Origin: VRUE01 sp963708115
GTDB lineage: Bacteria; Actinomycetota; Thermoleophilia; Solirubrobacterales; 70-9
Assembly: GCA_963708115.1 (NCBI GenBank)
Contig: CAVPRX010000002.1
Span: 186,001-250,000, forward strand
Direction of reading: 5' to 3'
DNA: 64,000 bases
This document shows positions 52,692 through 63,095 of the stretch, piece by piece (the stretch's first letter is position 1; the number at the start of each line of letters is the position of its first letter). The position numbers and the translations under genes were made by a program. The notes beneath the pieces were generated by a model. It was not told the DNA's origin. It ran no database searches and was given only the letters and a program-made list of their open reading frames with translations.

Positions 52692-52838
52692 GAGGGAGCC
52701 GGTGCCCCTTCGCGTGAATTTGGGTCGCTCGGCCTTCGGCCTCCGCTCCCGGTGATGGAGCGCGGCCTGCGGCCGCGCGATGGACAGATTGCATATCGCC
52801 GCTTCGCGACATTCCCGCGAAGGGGCACCGGCTCCCTC
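52692..52838. repeat. Stop-abutting palindromic element after atpC (family D copy 1)
   Basis: A perfect 23-base inverted repeat (52692-52714/52816-52838, containing GCCGGTGCCCCTTCGCG) encloses about 100 bases with three internal hairpins: GGCC-TTC-GGCC, CGCTCC-N7-GGAGCG and GCGCGGCC-TGC-GGCCGCGC. The whole can fold as a branched structure. It starts 2 bases after the ATP synthase operon and is followed directly by the family B hairpin. No T-tract. Confidence 0.72.
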
Positions 52839-52848
52839 TTGCGCGACA

Positions 52849-52896
52849 GCGCATCCGACATCGACCACACTGGGGTGGGGTCAATCTCCGATGCGC
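52849..52896. repeat. Family B hairpin, copy 2
   Basis: GCGCATCCGACATCGACC pairs imperfectly (15 of 18) with the sequence ending GATGCGC. The left arm and the loop ACCACACTGGGGTGGGG closely match the copy at 35037-35084. It ends 13 bases before the M20 peptidase start, so like copy 1 it lies at the 5' end of the next gene. Confidence 0.65.
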
Positions 52897-52909
52897 TCGG
52901 GAGGAGTGG

Positions 52910-53998
52910 ATGAGCGAGGAGCTGGTTGCGCTTGTTACGCGGTTGATCGGGTACGACACGTCCGAGGCGGACGGGGTGTTGGAAGCTGCCGGCTTCGTTG
53001 AGGGGTGGTTGGAAGCTCGTGGGATCTCGGTTGCTACGGAAGAGGTGCGGGGGCTGCCTGTGCTTAAGGCCGAAGTTGGGCCGGAGGGCGCGCCCACGGT
53101 GGTGCTGCACGGGCATCTGGATGTGGTGCCCGGGCGGCCGGGGCAGTTCGATCCGTCGGTCGACGGTGAGCGGCTCTATGGGCGCGGTGCATACGACATG
53201 AAGGGCGCGCTGGCGGCGATGCTCTTGACCACGGCGGCGATGCGCGATTCGGAGCGGGTGCGGGTGCGGCTGGGGATCGTCGGCGACGAGGAGTCCGAGG
53301 AGGAGGCCGACCGCGGCAGCGATCATCTCGTCGACGGTGGCTTCGTCGGCGACTTTGCGATCACCGGCGAGCCGACCGATTTGCAGATCGGCGTCGAGGC
53401 CAAGGGGGTGTTGGCGCTGCGCCTCGAGGTCAGCGGCGTCGCCGCCCACGGAGCGACGCCGTGGCTGGGCGATAACGCGGTTCTGAAGGCACACGACGTT
53501 TTCCGCAGTATCGAGTCGCTACCGTTTGCCCGGCACAGCTCGGAGCTGTTCGACCGCCCTTCGATCAATCTCGGCCGGATCATGGGCGGCGACGCGCTCA
53601 ACAAGGTGCCCGACCGATGCGCAATCGACGTCGATATCCGCTACCTGCCCGACCAGGATCCCGAGACCGTGCTCGCGCAGGTGCGGAGCCTTCCCGACGT
53701 CGAGGTGACCCCGCTCTTCACAAGGCCGCCGGCGGTCGTCGATCGCGATTCGCCCTTCGTCCAAGGCCTGCGCGAGGCGGCTGCGGCCCATCACGAGGGG
53801 GAGCCGATGAGTGTCGGCCGCGACGGCGCCTCCGATGCCGTCTCCTTCCTTCGCGTCGGCGTGCCGGCGGTCGAGTTCGGCCCGGTCGGCGAAGGCCACC
53901 ACGGCCCCGCCGAGTGGGTCTCGGTGCCCTCGCTGGTGGCATACCGGCAGGCGCTCGAAGGCTTCCTGAGGGCGATCCCGGCCCGGCTCGAGGGCTAG
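52910..53998 (+). CDS. M20-family metallopeptidase (ArgE/DapE type)
   Basis: A 362-residue dizinc hydrolase. VVLHGHLDVVPGRPGQFDPS (metal His and Asp), LYGRGAYDMKGALAAMLLTT (bridging Asp), VGDEESEEEADRG (catalytic Glu) and the C-terminal FGPVGEGHHGPAEWVSV are the M20 landmarks, with a central dimerisation lid. Substrates in this family include succinyl-diaminopimelate, N-acetylornithine and dipeptides; which applies here is open. It lies 10 bases before the LCP gene. Confidence 0.9.
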   Translation: MSEELVALVTRLIGYDTSEADGVLEAAGFVEGWLEARGISVATEEVRGLPVLKAEVGPEGAPTVVLHGHLDVVPGRPGQFDPSVDGERLYGRGAYDMKGALAAMLLTTAAMRDSERVRVRLGIVGDEESEEEADRGSDHLVDGGFVGDFAITGEPTDLQIGVEAKGVLALRLEVSGVAAHGATPWLGDNAVLKAHDVFRSIESLPFARHSSELFDRPSINLGRIMGGDALNKVPDRCAIDVDIRYLPDQDPETVLAQVRSLPDVEVTPLFTRPPAVVDRDSPFVQGLREAAAAHHEGEPMSVGRDGASDAVSFLRVGVPAVEFGPVGEGHHGPAEWVSVPSLVAYRQALEGFLRAIPARLEG

Positions 53999-54008
53999 GG
54001 GCCGGGCG

Positions 54009-55643
54009 ATGAACGAGCCGGTCTTCAAGAAGCCGCCACCCGAGGGCGACCACGAGCCGCCGCCGAAGCGCAAGCGCTACTGGTGGCGCTTCACCCTGGC
54101 CTCGGTCACGATCGTCGCCGTCACCGCGGCGGCCACTGCGGCCAGCATCCTGCTCTACATCGGCAGCATCGCCACCGCGCTCTCCCACAACAACAAACTG
54201 CAGAACAAGGTCGAGCGCGTCCTCGCCAAGACGCATGGGGGGGAGCCGGAGAACATCCTGATCATCGGCTCCGACAAGCGTGCCAGCGAACCCGAAGACC
54301 CCGGTCGCTCCGACACCACCATGCTGCTGCGCCTCGACCCGGAAAAAAACGCGATCGCTCTGATGTCGATCCCGCGCGACCTCAAGGTCGAAATTCCCGG
54401 CTTCGGGACCGAAAAGTTCAACGCCGCCTACACCTTCGGCGGGCCGAAGCTGACCCTGCAGGTCGTCAAGGAACTCACCGGCCTGCCGATCAACCACGTC
54501 GTCAACGTCGACTACCTCGGCTTCGTCCGCGCGGTCGATGCGATCGACTGTGTCTACGTCGACGTCGACCGCCGTTACTTCCACTCCAACGTCGGCGCCG
54601 CGCCCTCCGAAGAATATGCCGAAATCAACGTCCAGCCGGGCTACCAGCTGCTCTGCGGCAAAAAAGCGTTGCAGTACGTGCGCTACCGCCACACCGACAC
54701 CGACCTGGTCCGCGCGGCGCGCCAGCAGGACTTCCTCAGCGCCGCCCGTCAGCGGGTCCCGATCGACCAGCTCGTGCTCGGCCGCAACGAACTGATCGAC
54801 ATCTTCACCAAATACACGACCTCCGACATCAGCGACACGGAGACGATGCTCGAAGTGCTGAAGCTGTTCGTCGCCTCGCGCAACGCGGAAATCAAGGAGG
54901 TCCACTTCCCGGCGGAACTTGGCCCCAGCTTCGTCTACGCGACGCCGGAAGCAATCGGCGAAGCCGTTGACAAATTCCTCGGGATCGAAGCCAGCGGCGG
55001 CCCGCGCGGCTCGCTCGAAGGCGGCGACCACCCGCAGTCGAAGTCGAAGAAGAAGAGCAAGGGGAAGAAGCGCAAGCCCAATCCCAAGCCGCGGGTGAAG
55101 GCGAAGCCGCCCGGGAGCGACGGCCTCATCGCCGCCGGGGAAGCGGGTGAGCTCGAGGGCAAGTCGGTCGCTCGCAAGGTCAGCAGCGGGTTCCCGGTCT
55201 TCTACGCGAGCCGTCTCCCCGCGGAAGCGTCATACGTCGAAAGCAACAGCTACTACCACGTGCAGGACCCGCGCGTGTACCACTTCAAGGACACCGACGG
55301 AAAGCGCCACGCGGCCTACCGGATGGTCGCCGAGTACGGGCCCGAATACGAAACCCAGTACTTCGGGGTGCAGGGCATCCAGGGCTGGAGCGATCCCCCG
55401 ATCCTCGACAACCCGAGTGAAACCCGGGAGATTCACGGTCGCGAGTACGACATCTACGTCGACGGCGATCGCGTCAGCATGATTGCCTGGCACAGAGGCG
55501 ACAACACCTACTGGGTCTCCAACAGCCTGCTGCAGTCCCTGACCAGCGATCAGATGCTGGGCATGGCACGGTCAGCCAGGGTGATAATTCCGAACAAGAA
55601 GCCGAAGAAGTCAACGACGAAGCGAGGGAGCGCGCAACCATGA
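54009..55643 (+). CDS. LytR-CpsA-Psr (LCP) family cell-wall glycopolymer ligase
   Basis: A 544-residue protein with an N-terminal cytoplasmic basic stretch (PPPKRKRYWWR), one membrane helix (FTLASVTIVAVTAAATAASI) and an extracellular LCP domain (residues about 80-260): ILIIGSDKRA, RSDTTMLLRLDP, SIPRDLKVEIPG and LQYVRYRHTDTDLVRAARQQ hold the conserved Arg and Asp residues. A Lys-rich linker near 340-365 leads to a C-terminal beta domain of about 150 residues without a clear family. It attaches lipid-linked glycopolymers to peptidoglycan. It is coupled to the UDP-glucose dehydrogenase gene by ATGA. Confidence 0.9.
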   Translation: MNEPVFKKPPPEGDHEPPPKRKRYWWRFTLASVTIVAVTAAATAASILLYIGSIATALSHNNKLQNKVERVLAKTHGGEPENILIIGSDKRASEPEDPGRSDTTMLLRLDPEKNAIALMSIPRDLKVEIPGFGTEKFNAAYTFGGPKLTLQVVKELTGLPINHVVNVDYLGFVRAVDAIDCVYVDVDRRYFHSNVGAAPSEEYAEINVQPGYQLLCGKKALQYVRYRHTDTDLVRAARQQDFLSAARQRVPIDQLVLGRNELIDIFTKYTTSDISDTETMLEVLKLFVASRNAEIKEVHFPAELGPSFVYATPEAIGEAVDKFLGIEASGGPRGSLEGGDHPQSKSKKKSKGKKRKPNPKPRVKAKPPGSDGLIAAGEAGELEGKSVARKVSSGFPVFYASRLPAEASYVESNSYYHVQDPRVYHFKDTDGKRHAAYRMVAEYGPEYETQYFGVQGIQGWSDPPILDNPSETREIHGREYDIYVDGDRVSMIAWHRGDNTYWVSNSLLQSLTSDQMLGMARSARVIIPNKKPKKSTTKRGSAQP

Positions 55644-58399
55644 TGGAGAGCAGAGAGCCGATCGGCGTGATCGGGGTGGGCTGGGTCGGCCTGGTGACGG
55701 CGGCCTGCTTCGCCGATCTTGGCCACCGGGTCGTCGCCCGCGACATCCTCCCGGAGAAGGTCGCTGCGCTCTCGCGGGGCGAGACGACGATTCACGAGCC
55801 CGAGCTCGACGATCTGCTCGAGCGCAACGCCGAGCGCCTCACCTTCACCACCGACATGGGCGAGCTGCTCGCTTCGGCCAAGCTGCTTTTCGTCTGTGTC
55901 GACACGCCGCCGACCCGTTCCGGCGACGCCGACCTCTCCCGGGTCCGCACCGTGGTCGAGGAGCTGCCCGCCGACGGCGAGCACGTGCTGATCATGAAGA
56001 GCACCGTGCCGGCCGGCACCGGCGAGGCGATTCGCCGCGACAGGCCGGGCCTCGCCTACGTCTCCTGTCCCGAGTTTCTCAAGGAGGGTTCGGCGGTCGC
56101 CGATTTTCTCCACCCAGACCGCGTCGTGATCGGCGCCGATGCGGGCGATCGGGAGGCCGGCGACGCCGTTGCCGCCCTCTACGAGCCGTTGGGGGGTGAG
56201 ATCGTCCACACCGACGTCGCCAGCGCCGAGATGATCAAGCTCGCCTCCAACGCCTTTCTGGCGACCAAGATCTCCTTCGTCAACGAGATCGCCAACGTCT
56301 GCGAGGAGGTCGGGGCCGACGTCGGCGAGGTCGCCCGGGGCATGGGGCTTGACCAGCGCATCGGCCCCTCCTTCCTGCGCGCCGGGATCGGCTACGGGGG
56401 CTCTTGTTTCGATGGTGGGGAGACGCTGCTCGTAAGACATCACGGCGCGGCGAAACTGGTCTCCTTCGAGGATCTGTGGGATCTGGTCGGAGGCGACAGG
56501 GCTGCGGACGGCGGCGGGGAGGCAGTCGCTCCGGAGAGTCTCTTCGTCTGGTCCTGGGTCCCTGGGGAGGAAAAACCCGAGTGGATACTGGTCTCGGTGC
56601 TGACGAAGCGCAACTACGACGGCGACATGGTCGAGCTTCGCACCAAGATGGGCCGGCGAGTGCGGGTCACGGCTGACCACCCAGTCATCGTCGGCGATGG
56701 CGAGGACGGCGAGGTCCTGACCACGGTTCGCGCAGGGGATGTCACTCAGACCGATTGGCTGCCGTTGGCGGGCGGGGTAGATTCCGGGTTCGCGTCGCCT
56801 ACCTATTCCGCGATGGGGGCCATTGAAGACGCTATCCCCGCGGGCAAGGTCATCGTTCGCCCCGAGGCCCGGGAGATCGAGGCTCTCCGGGGGCGCCCGG
56901 TTGCGGAGCGGGTCGCGATTTTCGACCATCCGCGGGGGCAGGCGCAGCGGATGGGGGACATCTCCCGTAGCGGCGCGCTGCGGTTGCCGGAGGCCAGCGA
57001 CGCCCAGATGGATCTTCGGGGCGCAACCTTGGGGACCGCCCGCAACGGTACCTACGTGCCCGAGCGACTGGAGATTGACGAGGAGTTTTGGAGGGTGGTC
57101 GGGCTCTATACGGCTGAGGGTCATGTCGCCTCAGACCATGGCCGCGACGACGCGGAACGGCGACGCATCTGCTGGTCCTTTCACCCAACCAAGGAGGAGC
57201 ACCTCGTTCGAAAAGTAGCCGACTATTGGGAAAGTCAGGGCGTCAAAGTGCGGGTATTCAGCGCCACGACCTCTCGCTGCGTGCAGATTTCCTCGCGGAT
57301 TCTGGCCGCCTGGTGGACCGAGATTCTCGGTCTCGGCTCGAACAGCTACGAGCAGCGTGTTCCCAATCTGCTTTGGGAGCAGCCGCCTGCGCATAAGTGG
57401 GCGTTCCTCTCGGGGCTCTGGGAGGGCGATGGCTCCTGGTCACTCGTGAACCGCGGGCCAAGTGTCAGCCTCGACTTTGGCACGATCAGCGACGAGCTGG
57501 CCGACGGCGTTGCCCGCCTTCTCGCCGATCTTGGCGTGGTCTGCGCCTGGCGCCGGGGCCGAACCGCGAAATCGACCAAGGAGACGCATTGGCTCAAGGT
57601 CAGCGGCGCCGACCAGGTCGAGCGGGCGATCGCTCTGGTGCCTGAGGCCCAGCACGATGAGGTCATCGCGTTGATTACACAGCAGAGCAAGCGGATTGGA
57701 CCAACTGGATACCGCCGTTTCGGCGATGTGGGCATGGCGTGGGTCCGAGTAGCGAAGACGACAACCGAGAAATTCAAGGGCCCCGTCTATTCGCTCGAGG
57801 TGCCCGGGTCGCAAACGGTGGCCGCAAGTGGTGGCCTTGCGCTGCATAACTGCTTCCCGAAGGATGTCAGCGCGCTGAAGATGCTCGCCGGCAACACCGG
57901 CTACCACTTCCAGTTGCTCAACGCGGTCATCGAGGTGAACGAGCTGCAGAAGCGCCGCGTGGTGCAGAAGCTGGTCGGCCGGTTGGGCTCGCTGGTCGGT
58001 CGCCGGGTGGCGCTGCTCGGCCTCGCCTTCAAGCCGCAGACCGACGACATGCGCGAGGCGTCGAGCCTCGTTCTATCGGCGCGACTGCAGGGCGAAGGAG
58101 CGGAGGTCGCGGCCTACGATCCCGTTGCTGCCGGTCCGGCCCGTGACCTGCTCGACGGCGTCGAGCTCTGCGACTCGGCGCTGGAGGCGCTCGAGGGTGC
58201 CGACGCGGCGGTGCTGGTCACCGAGTGGCCCGAGTTCGCCGAGCTGGACTGGTCCGAGGTTGCAAACAGGATGGCGCGGCCGCTGTTGGTCGACGGGCGC
58301 AACTTCCTCGATCCCCAGAAGCTCGTTGCCGCGGGCTTCGAATACGAGGGCATCGGCCGCGCTCCGGTCGACGCTCCTTCGGCTGCGACCGCAGACTGA
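55640..58399 (+). CDS. UDP-glucose 6-dehydrogenase precursor with an in-frame intein
   Basis: A 919-codon precursor. The exteins (residues 1-255 and 738-919) join into a 437-residue UDP-glucose/GDP-mannose dehydrogenase of normal length. The NAD fold is IGVIGVGWVGLVTAACFADL, SCPEFLKEGSAVADF and GIGYGGS-CFPKD form the catalytic site, and GLAFKPQTDDMREASSLVLS is in the C-terminal domain. The intein splits GGS from the catalytic Cys of CFPKD, so the enzyme is inactive until splicing. The product would be UDP-glucuronate (or a related sugar acid) for surface glycans. Its start overlaps the LCP stop, and a sugar nucleotidyltransferase follows 2 bases later. Confidence 0.93.
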   Translation: MMESREPIGVIGVGWVGLVTAACFADLGHRVVARDILPEKVAALSRGETTIHEPELDDLLERNAERLTFTTDMGELLASAKLLFVCVDTPPTRSGDADLSRVRTVVEELPADGEHVLIMKSTVPAGTGEAIRRDRPGLAYVSCPEFLKEGSAVADFLHPDRVVIGADAGDREAGDAVAALYEPLGGEIVHTDVASAEMIKLASNAFLATKISFVNEIANVCEEVGADVGEVARGMGLDQRIGPSFLRAGIGYGGSCFDGGETLLVRHHGAAKLVSFEDLWDLVGGDRAADGGGEAVAPESLFVWSWVPGEEKPEWILVSVLTKRNYDGDMVELRTKMGRRVRVTADHPVIVGDGEDGEVLTTVRAGDVTQTDWLPLAGGVDSGFASPTYSAMGAIEDAIPAGKVIVRPEAREIEALRGRPVAERVAIFDHPRGQAQRMGDISRSGALRLPEASDAQMDLRGATLGTARNGTYVPERLEIDEEFWRVVGLYTAEGHVASDHGRDDAERRRICWSFHPTKEEHLVRKVADYWESQGVKVRVFSATTSRCVQISSRILAAWWTEILGLGSNSYEQRVPNLLWEQPPAHKWAFLSGLWEGDGSWSLVNRGPSVSLDFGTISDELADGVARLLADLGVVCAWRRGRTAKSTKETHWLKVSGADQVERAIALVPEAQHDEVIALITQQSKRIGPTGYRRFGDVGMAWVRVAKTTTEKFKGPVYSLEVPGSQTVAASGGLALHNCFPKDVSALKMLAGNTGYHFQLLNAVIEVNELQKRRVVQKLVGRLGSLVGRRVALLGLAFKPQTDDMREASSLVLSARLQGEGAEVAAYDPVAAGPARDLLDGVELCDSALEALEGADAAVLVTEWPEFAELDWSEVANRMARPLLVDGRNFLDPQKLVAAGFEYEGIGRAPVDAPSAATAD
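56405..57850 (+). other. Intein with LAGLIDADG-type homing endonuclease domain
   Basis: Residues 256-737 of the precursor (482 residues). It begins with Cys (CFDGGETLLVRHHGAAKLVS, block A) and has VRVTADHPVIVGDGEDGEV (block B with T-x2-H). A central endonuclease region has two DOD motifs, WRVVGLYTAEGHVASDHG and WAFLSGLWEGDGSW. It ends VYSLEVPGSQTVAASGGLAL then HN, followed by the extein Cys. All class 1 splicing residues are present (Cys1, block B His, penultimate His, terminal Asn, +1 Cys). In both DOD motifs a Glu/Asp acidic residue is kept (AEG, EGDG), so nuclease activity is possible. Confidence 0.93.
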
Positions 58400-58401
58400 C
58401 C

Positions 58402-59385
58402 GTGCAGGCAATCGTTCTAGTCGGTGGGGAAGGAACGCGGCTGCGGCCGTTGACCGAGAACGTGCCGAAGCCGGCGCTGACCCTGGTCGACCGGCCCTTC
58501 CTCGCCTACATGATCGAGTGGCTGGCGGGGCACGGGGTGACCGAAGTGGTGCTCGCCTGCGGCTTCCTGCCCGATGTGCTGCGGGCGGCGCTCAGCGGCG
58601 AGGAAGAGCGCGCGGGTGTGCGGATCCGCTACGTCGCCGAGCCCGAGCCGCTGGGCACCGCCGGGGCGATCCGCTTCGCCGCCGACGCCCTGGGGGACGA
58701 TCTCGAAGATCGCTTTCTTGCCCTCAACGGCGACGTGCTCACGGATCTCGACCTGAGCGCGCTTTTGCGCGCCCATGAGGGATGGAACGCAGCGGCGACG
58801 ATCGGCCTGTATCCCGTCGAGGACTCCTCGGCTTTCGGCCTGGTGCAGAGCGACGGGGGCGGCGCGGTCCTCGAGTTCCTCGAGAAGACGGGAGAGCGCA
58901 AGCCGGGCGAGGTCAACGCCGGGATGTACGTGTTGCAGCGCTCCGTGCTCGACCTGATCGCACCCGGCGAGAACGTCTCGATCGAGCGCGACGTGTTTCC
59001 GCGCCTGGTCGGAAATGGGCTGCACGGCCTGCTCCTCGGCGGCTACTGGGTGGACATCGGCACCCCCGAGCGCTACCGGCAGGCGAGTTGGGACATCCTC
59101 GAGGGCCGCGTGGAGACCCGCGTCGAGCCAACCGGCGAGGGCATCCTGGTCGACCCTGGCGCGCAGGTCGACGGGACAGCGCAGGTCGGGCCGCAGGCCG
59201 TGATCGGGCCGGGTTGCCGGGTTGGGGCGGGGGCGCAGGTCTTGGGGTCGGTTGTCCTCGACGGCTGCACGGTCGGCGAGAACGCGCGCGTCGTCGACTC
59301 GATCCTCTCGCCGCGCGCCGAGGTCCCCGCGGGAGCCGACGTTGCAGGTGCAGTGGCTGCTGAAGGCGAAAGAGTCGGCTCGTAA
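58402..59385 (+). CDS. Sugar-1-phosphate nucleotidyltransferase (mannose-1-phosphate guanylyltransferase-like)
   Basis: A 327-residue protein from GTG at 58402. The N-terminal Rossmann-type domain has QAIVLVGGEGTRLRPLTENV (nucleotide loop, GEGTRLRP) and VPKPALTLVDRPFLAYMIEW, then FLALNGDVLTDLDL (metal Asp). The C-terminal 90 residues are left-handed beta-helix repeats (VDPGAQVDGTAQVGPQAVIG). It activates a hexose-1-phosphate as a nucleotide sugar; the exact sugar and base are not readable. It lies between UDP-glucose dehydrogenase and phosphoglucose/phosphomannose isomerase, which suggests mannose activation. Confidence 0.85.
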   Translation: MQAIVLVGGEGTRLRPLTENVPKPALTLVDRPFLAYMIEWLAGHGVTEVVLACGFLPDVLRAALSGEEERAGVRIRYVAEPEPLGTAGAIRFAADALGDDLEDRFLALNGDVLTDLDLSALLRAHEGWNAAATIGLYPVEDSSAFGLVQSDGGGAVLEFLEKTGERKPGEVNAGMYVLQRSVLDLIAPGENVSIERDVFPRLVGNGLHGLLLGGYWVDIGTPERYRQASWDILEGRVETRVEPTGEGILVDPGAQVDGTAQVGPQAVIGPGCRVGAGAQVLGSVVLDGCTVGENARVVDSILSPRAEVPAGADVAGAVAAEGERVGS

Positions 59386-59387
59386 CC

Positions 59388-60368
59388 ATGCTCGACGACG
59401 TCCTGGCAATCCCCGATCACCTTCGCGATGCCCTCTGGAGGGTCGAGTCGGCCCGGCTGGAGCCGAGCGAGTCCGCCGGCCTCCTCGTCTGTGGCATGGG
59501 CGGCTCGGCGATCGGCGGCGACCTTGCTGCGGCGGCGCTCGGCGAGCGACTCACCGGGCCGCTGCTGACCGTGCGTGGGTATGGGCTGCCGAGCTGGGCC
59601 GGCCCCGAGTGGACCGTGTTCTGCTCCAGCTACTCGGGCGAAACCGAGGAGACTCTTGCCTGCTTCGCCGCCGCAGAGGCACTCGGCGTCCGTCGCGTCG
59701 TCGCCAGCACCGGCGGCGCCCTGGTCGAGGGCGCCCGCGCCGCCGGCGACCCGGTGATCGGCTTGCCGGGTCTGCTGCCGGCGCCCCGCACCGCCGTCGC
59801 CTACATGCTCGTCTGTGCGCTCGAGGTTGCCGCCGCCGCCGGCATCGCACCGCGCCTCGCTGCTGAGATCGAGGCCGCAGCTGCCTTTCTGGAGGCAAGT
59901 CGTGACGATCTGCGCCATCGCGCCGCCGAGGTAGCCGGCGCGATCGGCGAGCGGGCGCCGGTCATGTATGGCGCCGGCCCGACCGCTGCCGTGGCGCGTC
60001 GCTGGAAGACCCAGATCAACGAGAACGCGAAGCTGCCGGCCTTCGCCTCGGAGCTGCCGGAGGCCAACCACAACGAGATCTGCATCTGGGAGGCGCCAAG
60101 TGCCGCCCAGCTGGCTGCCGTCCTCCTCGAAGACCGCGACCAGCACCCACGGGAGCAGCTGCGCTTCGAGCTGACCGCGGCCGAGGTCGAACGCGACGGC
60201 GCCACCGCGGTCCGCATCGAGGCGGCGGGGGAGAGCCGCACCGAGCGCCTGCTCTGGACGGTGATGCTGGGCGATCTGGTCTCACTCGAGCTGGCCGCGA
60301 TCCACGGGGTCGAGTCGCTGCCGATCGATGCGATCGACCGGCTCAAGGCCGCGCTCGGAAGTACCTGA
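59388..60368 (+). CDS. Bifunctional phosphoglucose/phosphomannose isomerase (SIS domains)
   Basis: A 326-residue protein beginning 2 bases after the nucleotidyltransferase stop. LLVCGMGGSAIGGDLAAAAL and WTVFCSSYSGETEETLACFA are the first SIS domain. INENAKLPAFASELPEANHN carries the conserved Glu and His of the archaeal/actinobacterial PGI/PMI family. It interconverts fructose-6-phosphate with glucose-6- and mannose-6-phosphate and feeds the adjacent sugar-nucleotide genes. ahcY follows after 71 bases with no visible terminator. Confidence 0.88.
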   Translation: MLDDVLAIPDHLRDALWRVESARLEPSESAGLLVCGMGGSAIGGDLAAAALGERLTGPLLTVRGYGLPSWAGPEWTVFCSSYSGETEETLACFAAAEALGVRRVVASTGGALVEGARAAGDPVIGLPGLLPAPRTAVAYMLVCALEVAAAAGIAPRLAAEIEAAAAFLEASRDDLRHRAAEVAGAIGERAPVMYGAGPTAAVARRWKTQINENAKLPAFASELPEANHNEICIWEAPSAAQLAAVLLEDRDQHPREQLRFELTAAEVERDGATAVRIEAAGESRTERLLWTVMLGDLVSLELAAIHGVESLPIDAIDRLKAALGST

Positions 60369-60439
60369 GCAGCGGGGCTGACCCGCCGCCGATTTCTCCC
60401 TATCCTTCGCCCGGACCCAATAGAGACTGAAAGGAATCG

Positions 60440-61858
<1,419 letters not shown>

Positions 61859-61862
61859 GTAG

Positions 61863-62900
61863 ATGAAGGCGATGGTGCTTGCAGCCGGGCTCGGCACCCG
61901 GCTGCGACCGATCACCTACGGCATGCCGAAGCCGATGGTGCCGGTGCTCAACCGGCCGGTGATGGAGCACACCGTGCGGTTGCTGGTCCGGCGTGGCTTC
62001 ACCGAGGCAATCGCCAACCTGCACTGGTTTCCGGACGTGATCGAAGGGCACTTCGGCGATGGCTCGGACTTTGGTCTCGAGCTCAGCTACAGCCTGGAGG
62101 AAGAGCTCCTCGGCACCGCCGGGGGAGTGCGCAACGCCGCCGATTTTCTCGGCGATTCGTTCCTCGTCGTCGCGGGCGACGCGCTGACCGACATCGACTT
62201 CCGCGCGATGCGGGACTTCCACGCCTCCCACGACGGCCTGGCGACGCTGGCCACCAAGCGGGTTCCGGACACCGACCAGTTCGGCGTCGTCATCGCCGAC
62301 GGAGACGGACGCATCCAGGGCTTTCAGGAGAAGCCCGATCCAGCCGAGGCGCTTTCGGATCTCGCCAACACCTGCATCTACATGTTTCGCGCCGAGGTCT
62401 TCGACTACTTCCCGGCGCCGGGAACGAGCAACGACGCCGGCCCCGACGACCCACCCGAGTTCGCCGACTGGGCAAAGGACGTCTTCCCCGCCCTGCTGGA
62501 GGCCGACGTGCCCTTCTACTCGCACGAGATCGACGCCTACTGGAACGACATCGGCAACCTCGACGAGCTGCGGCAGGGCAACCTCGACGCACTGCACGGC
62601 GCAGTCGAGGTCGAGCCCGGCGCACCGCTGGTCTCGGAGGGCGTGCGGGCGGCAAGCTCGCTTGACGGCGCCGAGGTGACCGCGCCTGTCCTGGTCGGGA
62701 GCGGGGTCGAGATCGGTGCCGACGTGCGGATCGAGGGTCCGGCGATCATCGGCGACGGTTGCCGGATCGGCGACGGCGCCATCGTCCGCGATTCGATCCT
62801 GCTCGAAGGGGCCGAGCTGCCGCCGAAGTCGATCCTGATAGGCGGCATCGCGGCTAAGAGCCCCTCCCAAAATGACCGCGGCCCGGATGAGGCCGAATGA
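61863..62900 (+). CDS. Sugar-1-phosphate nucleotidyltransferase with beta-helix domain
   Basis: A 345-residue paralogue of the gene at 58402. MKAMVLAAGLGTRLRPITYG and MPKPMVPVLNRPVMEHTVRL form the nucleotide and sugar-phosphate site, FLVVAGDALTDIDF gives the metal Asp, and ACTYW-like YWNDIGNLDELRQGN closes the active site. The C-terminal part has hexapeptide repeats (VGSGVEIGADVRIEGPAIIG). It is the mannose-1-phosphate guanylyl/glucose-1-phosphate uridylyl type; the substrate is not resolved. It starts 4 bases after ahcY. Confidence 0.87.
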   Translation: MKAMVLAAGLGTRLRPITYGMPKPMVPVLNRPVMEHTVRLLVRRGFTEAIANLHWFPDVIEGHFGDGSDFGLELSYSLEEELLGTAGGVRNAADFLGDSFLVVAGDALTDIDFRAMRDFHASHDGLATLATKRVPDTDQFGVVIADGDGRIQGFQEKPDPAEALSDLANTCIYMFRAEVFDYFPAPGTSNDAGPDDPPEFADWAKDVFPALLEADVPFYSHEIDAYWNDIGNLDELRQGNLDALHGAVEVEPGAPLVSEGVRAASSLDGAEVTAPVLVGSGVEIGADVRIEGPAIIGDGCRIGDGAIVRDSILLEGAELPPKSILIGGIAAKSPSQNDRGPDEAE

Positions 62901-63095
62901 CGCTGCGCGATACGGCCCTTCCCCGACATCCCGCGTAGCGCTGCTACGCGGGAGTCGTGTAGTGACCGTCTCGCTTGGTCATCGACCTCCCCGGACTCGC
63001 GCTCATTTCGGTCGGGACTCTTCCGCGCAAGAGGCTTGACAAAGAATTGACATTCGGCGCGCCACACGCGCGCCGCCGGCCCGGACGATCGGGCC
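62901..63095. terminator. Intergenic region with a strong hairpin (62929-62953)
   Basis: TCCCGCGTAGC-GCT-GCTACGCGGGA is a perfect 11-bp stem with a 3-base loop, 28 bases after the nucleotidyltransferase stop. No T-tract follows. The rest of this 195-base gap has no convincing gene. TTGACA at 63037-63042 is a good -35 candidate for comF, but no clear -10 follows in this GC-rich stretch. Confidence 0.5.

Noticed and set aside
60369..60439. SAH riboswitch upstream of ahcY
   Set aside because: The gap is only 71 bases and lacks the conserved core of that riboswitch.
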